Source of the DNA: Deltaproteobacteria bacterium
GTDB taxonomy: Bacteria; Desulfobacterota; Binatia; Binatales; Binataceae
NCBI GenBank assembly: GCA_019237115.1
Contig: JAFAHS010000327.1
Span: forward strand, 21,723-85,722
DNA: 64,000 nucleotides
Reading direction: 5' to 3'
Part shown: piece by piece, positions 56,736-64,000 of the stretch
Layout: each line of letters begins with the position of its first letter
Numbering within the stretch: the first letter of the stretch is position 1
Notes under the pieces: model-generated
Seen by the model: the letters and a program-made list of their open reading frames with translations, nothing else
Databases searched by the model: none
What the model was told of the DNA's origin: nothing
Translations under genes and position numbers: made by a program

Positions 56736-57449
56736 CTAGGGGGCCTGCGAAGCGCGCGAGTTGGTCTTGGTTTTGAAAGGAGACTGGAACACCCGCGCGG
56801 GGTCCGAGGTCAGGTTCAGGAATTTTATTTCGGCGAAGTCGCCGGCGATCTGAATTCCAAAAAAAGTTGCGTTATCGATTCGGATACGGCGAAAGTTTTC
56901 CAGGCCCAGTCTCATAAAGTGGCACAGCACGGTACGAATGATATCCCCGTGCGACACGAACAGAACGCGTTTGCCCCGATTCGCGGCAATCGTATGACTG
57001 ACCGCAGCAACGCCCCGCGACTGCACGTTGTACATGGTCTCGCCGCCCGGCGTGGGTTCGTCGAGGGGGCGCTCGCGGTAATGGATGTAGTGCGCGTCCC
57101 TTACCAAATCCTCATAGACCATGCCCTCCCAGCGGCCGTACTCGACTTCGGACAGACGCGCGTCCTCGATGATCTCGGTGATGCCGACTCCGTGACCGAT
57201 AATCTCGGCCGACTGGCGGGCGCGGGGGAGGGGGCTGGACACAATCAGGTTTGGGGCGAGTGCACGGGCCAGAGGGATGGCCGACTCCACCTGGCGTCGA
57301 CCTTCTTCGTCGAGCTCGATAGGGTTTTTGCCCATCACCCGACCTTCGCGGTTCCATGGTGTCTCGCCGTGGCGCATCAAAAGTGCGACGCCTCTGATTC
57401 CCCCGGACTGTGTGAGCTTTTCCGCTACATAGAATGGACCTAGCGCCAT
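56736..57449 (-). CDS. Histidine phosphatase-family protein
   Basis: From ATG 57449 the protein has 237 residues and the phosphoglycerate-mutase fold. The phospho-acceptor His27 is in LLMRHGETPWNREGR, the second His is in FVSHGDIIRT, and SSPLPRARQSAE holds a phosphate-binding Arg. Members include phosphatases of sugar phosphates, alpha-ribazole phosphatase (CobC) and broad-specificity enzymes; the substrate cannot be deduced. The longer frame from 57620 adds 57 unconserved residues and is rejected. It lies 260 bases downstream of the MoeB-like gene on the same strand. Confidence 0.88.
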   Translation of the reverse strand: MALGPFYVAEKLTQSGGIRGVALLMRHGETPWNREGRVMGKNPIELDEEGRRQVESAIPLARALAPNLIVSSPLPRARQSAEIIGHGVGITEIIEDARLSEVEYGRWEGMVYEDLVRDAHYIHYRERPLDEPTPGGETMYNVQSRGVAAVSHTIAANRGKRVLFVSHGDIIRTVLCHFMRLGLENFRRIRIDNATFFGIQIAGDFAEIKFLNLTSDPARVFQSPFKTKTNSRASQAP

Positions 57450-57707
57450 GGATGGATTGTTCCTTATCTGCCGTGCAGTTGTCCAAGGGGACTGCTCACG
57501 AGTGCTGGTATCGGAGACGTGCGCCTGTGGACAGATTTTGCGTTTCGAGAACCAAAGATCAGCCCACCGCCCCTCTTTAGGCCGCAGCGGTGCACCTTGG
57601 CTCGGTGTTCCCTTGAACAACGGGGCCGTCCCTCGAGGAGAGGCCCAGACCCGGCTGCGCCGCTCTGTGGGCGGCGGCCCCGTGCCGATCTCTTGCGGGT
57701 TGCTAGA

Positions 57708-58943
57708 CTAGCGGGCAGCGGCTGCGCTCACCCCGGCATGGGCCTCGGCGCCGGCGCCGTTGGTGGGGGCAAGTCCGCAGAATGCCTCGTAGTCGATAAG
57801 TCCCTTCTGGGTCGGATGCTCACTGCAAACCGGACAGTTCGGGTCTTTGCGAATCTTGAGAATTCGCACGTAGTCGCGGTCGGACAGTGTATCGAAATAG
57901 ACCATCTTGCCGATCAGCGGATGGCCCGCGTCGAGCAGCAGCTTGATCGCTTCCAGAGCCTCGATCGATCCGATCAGTCCCGGCAGCGCGCCCAGCACTC
58001 CCGCCTCGGCGCACGACGGCGCCATGTCGGGCGGCGCGGGCTCCGGATACAGACATCGATAGCACGGTCCGCCCTTCGCGGTGTGATAGACGGTGGCCTG
58101 GCCTTCGAATCGAAAGATCGCGCCATCGACCAGCGGTTTCTTGGCGAGTACGCACGCGTCGTTGATGAGATAGCGTGTGGGGAAATTGTCGCCGCAGTTA
58201 ACGATCACGTCGTACGGCGCGATTGTCTCCATCACGTTGTCGGACGTGAGTCGCACATCGTGCCGGATTACCTTGATGCCGGGATTCAGGGCGTTGATTT
58301 GCTTCTGCGCGGACTCGGTCTTGAGCATCCCGACCCGATCTACGGTGTGGACGATCTGACGTTGAAGGTTGGACAGATCGACCACGTCAAAGTCGACCAG
58401 CCCGATGGTGCCCACTCCCGCCGCTGCCAGATAGAGTGAAGAGGGTGAGCCGAGTGCGCCGGTTCCGAGCAGCAAGACCTTGGAATCGAGCAACTTGGCC
58501 TGACCTTTTTCACCAACCTCGGGAATTACGAAATGGCGTGAATAGCGGGTCAGTTCTTCCGCGCTAAACTGCTTGTCTGCGACCCAGGGCAGCCCGCGAT
58601 CCTTCCAGGCGTTGAAGCCGCCGGTCAGGTTGTAAACGTTTTCGTAGCCCAGCTCGCGCAAGGTGCGCGCGGCGAGCAGGGAACGGGTACCCGATGCGCA
58701 CTGCAGGATAATCGGGGCCTTGTGGTCAGGCACCTTTTCCTCGACCCGAAGTTCCAGGAAGCCTCGCGAGATTCCGATCGCGTTGGAAATATGGCCCTGT
58801 CGCCATTCGTCGGGCTCGCGCACGTCGATAAGGACGGTGCCCGGCTTTTCCATCATTCGGCGCGCTTCATCTATATCAATCTGCTTAATCTGTGAGCGCG
58901 CCTCGTCGAGGATACTCTTGGATGTCTTCCCCATAGGGTTCAC
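57708..58943 (-). CDS. moeB: Rhodanese-ThiF/MoeB fusion (adenylyltransferase/sulfurtransferase)
   Basis: This 411-residue fusion activates a sulphur-carrier protein's C-terminal Gly-Gly (MoaD or ThiS type) with ATP and supplies sulphur. The rhodanese domain is N-terminal (about 20-125) with active Cys82 (LQCASGTRS). The E1-like domain follows (about 130-400) with the nucleotide motif LLGTGALGSPSSLYL and DFDVVDLSNLQRQ. Two zinc Cys pairs (CYRCLYP and CPVC) are visible. In MoeZ and human MOCS3 the rhodanese is C-terminal, so the order is swapped here. Its position behind prx and thiC suggests it may serve thiamine thiazole synthesis, molybdopterin synthesis, or both. Confidence 0.9.
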   Translation of the reverse strand: MNPMGKTSKSILDEARSQIKQIDIDEARRMMEKPGTVLIDVREPDEWRQGHISNAIGISRGFLELRVEEKVPDHKAPIILQCASGTRSLLAARTLRELGYENVYNLTGGFNAWKDRGLPWVADKQFSAEELTRYSRHFVIPEVGEKGQAKLLDSKVLLLGTGALGSPSSLYLAAAGVGTIGLVDFDVVDLSNLQRQIVHTVDRVGMLKTESAQKQINALNPGIKVIRHDVRLTSDNVMETIAPYDVIVNCGDNFPTRYLINDACVLAKKPLVDGAIFRFEGQATVYHTAKGGPCYRCLYPEPAPPDMAPSCAEAGVLGALPGLIGSIEALEAIKLLLDAGHPLIGKMVYFDTLSDRDYVRILKIRKDPNCPVCSEHPTQKGLIDYEAFCGLAPTNGAGAEAHAGVSAAAAR

Positions 58944-59016
58944 CGATCCGCCCGGAGGCGGAAAATTGATTCTACATTAATAACCATCGTGAAGCGCGTC
59001 TGCCGGCCAGCCGCGG

Positions 59017-59490
59017 TCAGCCGCCGAGCATCCGATAGGATTCCACCAGTGTGCGCAGGAAATTAAGGACATTTTGCGCGTGACCGCGCGGGGTTACCTC
59101 GTGAAAGGTTCGACGGACATGAAGGCTGTGATCGAGAACGAAAGTGGAACGAGCCGCCAGGCCGTCGCTAAGCACGCCGAAAGCGTTCGCGAGAGCGCCC
59201 TCGGTGTCGGCCAGCAGGATGAACGGGAACGCATGTTTGTCGGCGAAGGCGCGATGCCGCTCGACCGAGTCAGTGCTCACGCCGACAATGAGGGTATCGA
59301 GTGCCTCGAACTGCTCGAAACGATCGCGGAATTCCTTGCCTTCGACCGTACACCCGGGGGTGTCATCCATCGGGTAGAAATAGAGCACGACATTCTTGCC
59401 CCGGAAGTCCGCCAGCCGGCGCAATTCGCCACGCTGGTCGCGCAGCTCGATTTGCGCCGCGGCCTCGACCAATGCGCGATCCTCAGGCAT
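59017..59490 (-). CDS. Bcp/PrxQ-type peroxiredoxin, apparent 1-Cys form
   Basis: From ATG 59490 this thiol peroxidase has 157 residues. The peroxidatic cysteine is in MDDTPGCTVEGKEF. Classical PrxQ/Bcp has a resolving cysteine five residues later (TPGCTTEAC), but here that position is Lys, so the enzyme is either 1-Cys or uses another cysteine donor. The FILLADTEGALANAFGV and TFVLD blocks complete the fold. Its start overlaps the thiC stop by eight bases, and 73 bases separate it from moeB. The frame's earlier start at 59787, inside thiC, is rejected. Confidence 0.88.
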   Translation of the reverse strand: MPEDRALVEAAAQIELRDQRGELRRLADFRGKNVVLYFYPMDDTPGCTVEGKEFRDRFEQFEALDTLIVGVSTDSVERHRAFADKHAFPFILLADTEGALANAFGVLSDGLAARSTFVLDHSLHVRRTFHEVTPRGHAQNVLNFLRTLVESYRMLGG

Positions 59491-60787
59491 GTGCCGCAGC
59501 CTCGGCAACCGCGCGCTTGCGCGTGAACTTGATGGCGGCGTTGTCGACATTGATCGAGCAGAGTGAGCCGCACATGCTGCACACATTGGACCCCGCGGCC
59601 TCGCTTTCTTCCTTGTAACGACGCGCCTTGTCAGGGTCCATCGCCATCGCGTACATGCCTTCCCAGTTGAGCGCCTTGCGATAACGCGACATCTCGTCGT
59701 TCCAGACCTTGGCTGCGCGCACACCCTTGACGAGATCGCCGGAGTGGGCGGCGATGCGGGTCGCGATGACCCCCTCGCGCACGTCATCCATATCGGGTAG
59801 TCGCAGGTGCTCGGCCGGCGTCACGTAGCAGAGAAAGTCGGTCCCCGCGGCCGACGCGATCGCGCCGCCGATTGCGCCGGTAATATGATCGTAGCCGGGA
59901 GCGACGTCGCAGGTAAGCGGTCCCAGCACGTAAAAGGGCGCGCCCGAGCAGACCCGCTTTTCCAGCTGTACGTTGGCCTCGATCTGATCGAGCGGCACGT
60001 GCCCGGGCCCCTCGATCATGACCTGCACGCCGCTGGCGCGCGCGCGATCGGTCAACTCGCCCAGCACCAGCAGCTCTGCGAGCTGCCCGCGATCGGTCGC
60101 GTCGCCGGTCGCGCCGGGGCGCAAGCCGTCGCCGAGCGAAATCGTCACGTCATGCTCGCGGAGGATCGCACATACTTCGTCGTAATGTTGGTAGAGCGGA
60201 TTCTCGTTGCCGGTGCGCTCGATCCACGATGCCAGCAGCGCACCGCCGCGCGAGACGATGCCCTCAATGCGCTGATGCGCGCGCAGCACCTTGACGCTGT
60301 CACGGGTGACCCCGCAGTGGAGCGTCATATAGTCGACGCCCTGACGCGCCTGCCGCTCGATGACTTCGAGAAAGAACGCGGCATCCATATCCATGATCGA
60401 GCGCTCGGACGCAAGCTGATAGATCGGCACGGTGCCGAGAATCACCGGGCAGCGGGACAGGATTTCGCCGCGAATCTTGTCGAGATCGGTGCCGGTGGAG
60501 AGATCCATGACCGAATCGGCGCCGTAGCGCACCGCGGTGTAGAGCTTTTCGATTTCCTCGCCGAGCAATTGATGGAAATTCGACGCGCCCAGGTTGGCGT
60601 TAACCTTGGTGCGGAGATTTTTGCCGATTCCGATGGCGCGGAACTCGTGGTGCCGATTGTGAGGAATTACCACCTCGCCGGTGGCGACCAGCGCGCGGAT
60701 CTCCTCGGCAGCCAACCCTTCATCTTCGGCGACCTCGGTCATCTCGCGGGTGATGGTTCCTTTACGTGCCGCTTCAATCTGGGTCAT
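59483..60787 (-). CDS. thiC: Phosphomethylpyrimidine synthase ThiC, short form
   Basis: ThiC is a non-canonical radical-SAM enzyme that turns aminoimidazole ribotide into HMP phosphate for thiamine. The 434-residue protein is of the short class. The cluster motif near the C-terminus is C-x2-C-x3-C (CSMCGSLC), not the C-x2-C-x4-C of E. coli ThiC, which fits the archaeal/anaerobe-type subfamily. The MIEGPGHVPLDQI, GPLTCDVAPGYDHI and GVRAAKVWNDEM blocks are intact. There is no TPP riboswitch in the 46 bases before it. It follows the small membrane protein gene and is coupled to the peroxiredoxin. Confidence 0.92.
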   Translation of the reverse strand: MTQIEAARKGTITREMTEVAEDEGLAAEEIRALVATGEVVIPHNRHHEFRAIGIGKNLRTKVNANLGASNFHQLLGEEIEKLYTAVRYGADSVMDLSTGTDLDKIRGEILSRCPVILGTVPIYQLASERSIMDMDAAFFLEVIERQARQGVDYMTLHCGVTRDSVKVLRAHQRIEGIVSRGGALLASWIERTGNENPLYQHYDEVCAILREHDVTISLGDGLRPGATGDATDRGQLAELLVLGELTDRARASGVQVMIEGPGHVPLDQIEANVQLEKRVCSGAPFYVLGPLTCDVAPGYDHITGAIGGAIASAAGTDFLCYVTPAEHLRLPDMDDVREGVIATRIAAHSGDLVKGVRAAKVWNDEMSRYRKALNWEGMYAMAMDPDKARRYKEESEAAGSNVCSMCGSLCSINVDNAAIKFTRKRAVAEAAAHA

Positions 60788-60833
60788 CGCAGTACCTCCG
60801 CAGACGCATGGGCGCCCGCGTCAACCACTAATT

Positions 60834-61079
60834 CTAGTCCTCACCATAAGCGATGCCATGCTTTTCGCAAAGCGCGCGCAGCTCCTGGATCATCCGCTCG
60901 GAGCGCGCCAGATGTGCTATCGCGATAAAGTTTGCGAGCGCCACCATCAGCATCGCGGCAGTTGCCCAATACATGTGTGCGACCACGCTGCCCCCGTGGA
61001 TGACACCGACGCCTTTCGCATACGCGACGAACAGGATCGCCAGACCGGCGATGGTCAGCGCGATGGTCGCTCGGGTCAT
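60834..61079 (-). CDS. Small two-helix membrane protein
   Basis: This 81-residue protein has two hydrophobic segments (about 6-24 and 36-56), and the tail ends in a charged helix (EKHGIAYGED). The family is not recognised. It sits 46 bases upstream of thiC and downstream of nuoI on the same strand, so it may be part of one transcript. A transporter-like or scaffolding role cannot be judged. Confidence 0.6.
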   Translation of the reverse strand: MTRATIALTIAGLAILFVAYAKGVGVIHGGSVVAHMYWATAAMLMVALANFIAIAHLARSERMIQELRALCEKHGIAYGED

Positions 61080-61240
61080 GATGGCTTGCCGCGGTGGCGA
61101 AACAAGATTTTTGCAACCGACTCACCGCTCGGCAGTCTCGCCCCGCCGGGGAGAACCAGCGCAATGCGCCGGTCTAGTTTGCGGGTTATTGCGAACCATA
61201 GTCGCGGTTTGGCGCAGACTCGCATTTTCCTGTCGCGAAG

Positions 61241-61945
61241 CTATCGTGCGCTTGGGTCTTGACGGCGATCGAGCGCGGGAAGCTCGGGCGATGGCTCGGG
61301 GTCGGCGTAGTGCTTGGGCCGATCGCGCTCGGTGTAGGTCTTGAGCTCCGGGCGTTGGGGATTATAGACCTGTGCTTCCTGTTCGCGATACCAGGCGAGC
61401 ATCTCCTGCATGTTGCCGTCGCGGCCTTTTTCCGCCAGCACACGCGAGCGGTGCATCAGCATCTCCTTGGTTTCCACGAAATCCTGCCGGTCGAAACCCC
61501 AGATGCGCGGATGTACGTAAGTGTCCATCCGGATCGCGTCGCACGGGCAGGCCTCCACGCACAGGCCGCAGTAGATGCAGCGCAAAGTGTCGATTTCGTA
61601 GCGGACCGGGAACTTCTCGACCTGCGGATCCGGCGACTCGCCAGCCTCTATGTATATGCACTGCGCGGGGCAGGCGGTCGCGCAAAGATAGCAGGCGGTG
61701 CAGCGTACTGCGCCGTTCTCGCGAATGGTCAGGCGGTGGCTGCCGCGAAAATGGTCGGGGTAGTGCTTGCGATCCTCGGGATACTGAACGGTCGTGTAGG
61801 CCTGGCGCGCCTTGGCCAGGCCAAACAGGTGCGCGGTATTCAACACCAGGTTGCGAGTAAGATGGTAGCTGGTTATCGCGAGACCCTTCAGAATTTCGGG
61901 GAGGTAAATCTTCTCCCAGAAGGTCATTTCTTCGCGTCGTTTCAT
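61241..61945 (-). CDS. nuoI: NuoI-like 8Fe ferredoxin subunit of Complex I, orphan
   Basis: This 234-residue protein has two [4Fe-4S] motifs. The first is CTACYLCATACP (Cys82, 85, 88, 92) and the second CIYCGLCVEACP. Between and around them is the NuoI/TYKY framework (FRGSHRL, PARQ-like blocks). NuoI carries clusters N6a and N6b between the hydrophilic arm and the quinone site. It stands outside any nuo operon, and its C-terminal extension (about 60 charged residues) is long. It could serve a scattered Complex I or an additional membrane redox complex. Confidence 0.88.
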   Translation of the reverse strand: MKRREEMTFWEKIYLPEILKGLAITSYHLTRNLVLNTAHLFGLAKARQAYTTVQYPEDRKHYPDHFRGSHRLTIRENGAVRCTACYLCATACPAQCIYIEAGESPDPQVEKFPVRYEIDTLRCIYCGLCVEACPCDAIRMDTYVHPRIWGFDRQDFVETKEMLMHRSRVLAEKGRDGNMQEMLAWYREQEAQVYNPQRPELKTYTERDRPKHYADPEPSPELPALDRRQDPSAR

Positions 61946-62035
61946 CTTACTGAATCAGAGTAAATTCCTGGTCGGATCGGGAGTATGGACCGCGATGACA
62001 GGTGCGGTGCAATTCGGTGGCCTGTTTGTCGCCAC

Positions 62036-62390
62036 TATAGGTTTCGTAAATAAGAGCAGTCAAGATTGGCTTTCCAGAGAGGCCGCGACTCACCGCGGCC
62101 CGCCGCGGGAAATACAAGCCGACCCGGATTGTCCGCGAGAATTGTGCGCCGGATCTCGGCGGAGAACTCTCTCCGACCGGCAGGCAACCTGACCGTATTG
62201 GAAAAACGACCCGTCGAAGTGCGGAGTCGGCTGCATTAGATGGGCTTGTGCCAACAGGCTCGAGGATGTACGGCAGGGTCTCTTCGTCGGGATGGCAGGA
62301 AATGAAGAGATCTTGCGCCCCCACGACCCCTGACGGCCCGCGCATCGGGTTCGGGCCCATATTCGGCACCGACTCGTAATGCTCCGGAAC
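62036..62390 (-). pseudogene. Fragment of a PF04909-type amidohydrolase
   Basis: Three frames in succession spell the end of a metal-dependent amidohydrolase. EHYESVPN (62384) and DLFISCHPDEETLPYILE (62310-62260) are in one frame. A PHFDGSF remnant of the SDYPHFDG metal-site motif is in another, and SAEIRRTILADNPGRL, which is the family C-terminus, is in a third. The TAG at about 62036 ends it. The first ~250 codons are missing, although the bases around 62390-62420 may hold a residue of the WLxxWLER block. It lies between nuoI and the MFS gene. These enzymes decarboxylate or hydrolyse cyclic acids and amides, but this copy cannot be functional. Confidence 0.7.
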
Positions 62391-62618
62391 GGCAGCCTTA
62401 CAACACCGGCTCTCAAGTCGCGGGCGGGTGCGCGGGTGGCGCCGTTGAAGGCTGGGGGGCAGGTCAGTCTCGAGGCCGGCCTGCCAAATCGGCTGGAACG
62501 CGGGATCGCCGAAACAGCTTGTCTGCCATCGCGCTTGGCTGCGCGAGAACTCAAGCACTGCCTGCGCGGAGTGGTCCGTCTTTCACCAACAGGCTTCATC
62601 GGCTACACATTGCACGCC

Positions 62619-63866
62619 ATGGAATCCCGGGAAGTCGAGCGCGCCGCACCGCTTGAGAGCAGACTCTCGCGCAGTGATGCGGCGCACACGCTTGCGGCGA
62701 CCTTTCTGGGATGGACGCTCGATGCCTTTGACTTTTTTGTGTTGGTGTTCGTGCTGCCCGCGATTGCGGCAGAATTCCACAAGTCAGTCGCCGATATCGC
62801 CTTCACCATAACCGCCACACTTGCGATGCGCCCGCTGGGGGCGGTGGTGTTCGGCTGGCTGGCCGACCGATATGGCCGGCGCATACCGCTGATGGCGAGT
62901 ATCAGCTTCTATTCCGTCATCGAAGTACTGAGTGGTCTTGCGCCCAGCTATCGCACTTTTCTTATCTTGCGCGCGCTCTACGGGATTGGAATGGGTGGTG
63001 AATGGGGAGTAGGGGCGGCGCTCGCGATGGAAGCGGTCGGGCCCGGTTCGCGCGGCTTCTTTTCCGGGCTACTGCAGGAAGGTTACGCGGTCGGATATCT
63101 ACTCGCGGCGGGAGCATTCTTTTTTGTCTTTCCCCACTTTGGGTGGCGCGCGCTGTTCTTTCTGGGCGGTCTGCCCGCGCTTCTGACGATCTATATCCGA
63201 AGCAAAGTGCCGGAATCGCGGGCGTGGGAACGCACGCGTCCAACCACCCGCGACGTCATGCGGGCAATAAGATCGAATCTCGCCCCGTTCGCATACCTGG
63301 TGGTGTTGATGACCTTGATGAATTTCGTATCGCACGGAACGCAGGACCTTTATCCGACTTTTCTGCAGACGCAGCGGGGCCTCCACCCACGCACCGTCGC
63401 GACCATCGCGGTCATCTATAATGTCGGTGCATTGCTGGGCGGCCTGGCATTTGGATATTTTTCGGACCGGTGGGGCCGACGCGCAGCGATGGCGAGTGCG
63501 ATCGCGCTGGCTCTGGCGCTGATCCCTTTGTGGATCTATCCGCTCTCGCTGGGGCTCCTGACCGCGGGCGCATTTCTCATGCAGTTCATGGTGCAGGGCG
63601 CGTGGGGCGTTGTCCCCGCTCATCTGGCCGAACTATCGCCACCGCAGGTGCGGGGACTGTTTTCCGGCCTTGCGTATCAGTCAGGAGTTTTCTTTGCGTC
63701 GTTCGCGGCATTTGCGGAAGCGGTGTGGGCCCAACGTTTCGGATATGCCTCGGCCATGGCGGGAACTGCCGCGGTTGTAATGGTGGCGGCGCTGGTCGTG
63801 ATCCTGCTGGGCGGCGAGCGGACGGCTGTCGAGCTGTCGGCTGCCGAGCATCTGCATCAAACCTGA
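62619..63866 (+). CDS. MFS transporter, SHS/carboxylate type
   Basis: This 415-residue, twelve-helix major facilitator protein starts at ATG 62619 (the frame's ATG at 62379 adds 80 non-conserved residues). The TM1 block LGWTLDAFDFFVLVFVLPAIA and the GWLADRYGRRIPLMAS loop (D-R-x-G-R-R) are typical of metabolite:H+ symporters. A duplicate YFSDRWGRR lies between TM8 and TM9. It resembles NanT/JEN-like (sialic acid, lactate) or aromatic acid symporters. It is divergent from the nuoI-thiC group and near the end of the window. Confidence 0.85.
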   Translation: MESREVERAAPLESRLSRSDAAHTLAATFLGWTLDAFDFFVLVFVLPAIAAEFHKSVADIAFTITATLAMRPLGAVVFGWLADRYGRRIPLMASISFYSVIEVLSGLAPSYRTFLILRALYGIGMGGEWGVGAALAMEAVGPGSRGFFSGLLQEGYAVGYLLAAGAFFFVFPHFGWRALFFLGGLPALLTIYIRSKVPESRAWERTRPTTRDVMRAIRSNLAPFAYLVVLMTLMNFVSHGTQDLYPTFLQTQRGLHPRTVATIAVIYNVGALLGGLAFGYFSDRWGRRAAMASAIALALALIPLWIYPLSLGLLTAGAFLMQFMVQGAWGVVPAHLAELSPPQVRGLFSGLAYQSGVFFASFAAFAEAVWAQRFGYASAMAGTAAVVMVAALVVILLGGERTAVELSAAEHLHQT

Positions 63867-64000
63867 CGCGGCGGCCGTTTAATTCGTTGCGATCCTCATC
63901 GGATTGTCCGGGGCTCGCGATCTTTCGCCGAACCTTGCCGCCAGGCGGGACCTCGCGTGATAGGTGGCTGACCCGCCGTCCAGGAGCGGGACTTTCGTTC
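63867..64000. other. Window edge after the MFS gene
   Basis: The last 134 bases hold no recognisable gene start. The sequence after the MFS stop is GC-rich. No T-run terminator is evident. Confidence 0.3.

Noticed and set aside
60788..60833. TPP riboswitch before thiC
   Set aside because: The gap to the preceding gene is only 46 bases and lacks the CUGAGA and other conserved riboswitch segments.
1..64000. tRNA, rRNA or CRISPR arrays
   Set aside because: I looked for T-loop GGTTCGAATC-like sequences and regularly spaced repeats and found none; GGTTCGA-like matches were isolated and without a cloverleaf.

Overview
The window comes from a Gram-negative bacterium with a high-GC genome. Evidence for an outer membrane includes RND and MdtN-type efflux, a lipoprotein with a YtcA fold, and a remnant of an outer-membrane factor. 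The bacterium can insert selenocysteine. The mix of genes would suit an uncultivated soil lineage such as Binatota, Desulfobacterota or Acidobacteriota-like bacteria: a selenocysteine formate dehydrogenase without a Tat signal, a short-form ThiC, an Acidobacteria-style VWFA protein, and a homoprotocatechuate pathway with a Rieske dioxygenase. I cannot place it more precisely. No rRNA, tRNA or CRISPR array was seen.

The first ~24 kb looks like an accessory region. It opens with an orphan Pycsar-effector-like membrane protein. Next come two molybdenum-enzyme support genes (moaA, fdhD) and a perfect sigma-54 -24/-12 promoter in front of a ydeP-like molybdopterin oxidoreductase / cydA / cydB operon. 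A ytcA-mdtN-mdtO efflux operon follows, and its outer-membrane gene survives only as a 3' stub fused behind cydB. Then come an FhlA-like sigma-54 activator with no sensor domain and a three-gene selenocysteine formate dehydrogenase operon (14311-19457). Two diverged copies of one ~150-bp non-coding repeat, in the same orientation, bracket the formate dehydrogenase operon. That operon looks richer in GC than its flanks, which suggests that it was moved as a unit. From 19.5 to 24.3 kb the sequence is gene-poor and partly decayed: a frameshifted membrane protein, an LssY_C lipoprotein, a TfoX-like protein and a frameshifted SRPBCC gene behind an ArsR regulator.

From 25.6 to 39.6 kb there are an arsenite methyltransferase, a DUF4239 membrane protein and a long minus-strand aromatic-catabolism cluster. 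In transcription order the cluster is tetR, hpaB-like monooxygenase, a MetE-like methyltransferase, hpaE-like dehydrogenase, FAH-family (hpaG-like) protein, a VOC extradiol dioxygenase, hpaH, hpaI, msrA, and Rieske dioxygenase alpha and beta subunits. Together these would hydroxylate an aromatic acid and cleave the ring at the meta position, giving pyruvate plus a semialdehyde. A tandem palindrome at the tetR start is the likely operator.

From 39.6 to 64 kb the genes are more ordinary: a large hybrid histidine kinase; a Spy-like protein / ECF sigma / anti-sigma-like cell resembling CnrXHY metal sensing; an aldo-keto reductase; an XRE-ImmA pair; a frameshifted PNPOx-family gene; a luciferase-like monooxygenase; a VWFA protein; and a ThDP enzyme. 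These are followed by a tetR-RND-adaptor operon, a histidine phosphatase, a rhodanese-ThiF/MoeB fusion, a 1-Cys-like peroxiredoxin, thiC, a small membrane protein and nuoI. The window ends with the debris of an amidohydrolase and an MFS carboxylate-type transporter. Several frame breaks fall in short homopolymers, so reads should be checked before those genes are called dead.
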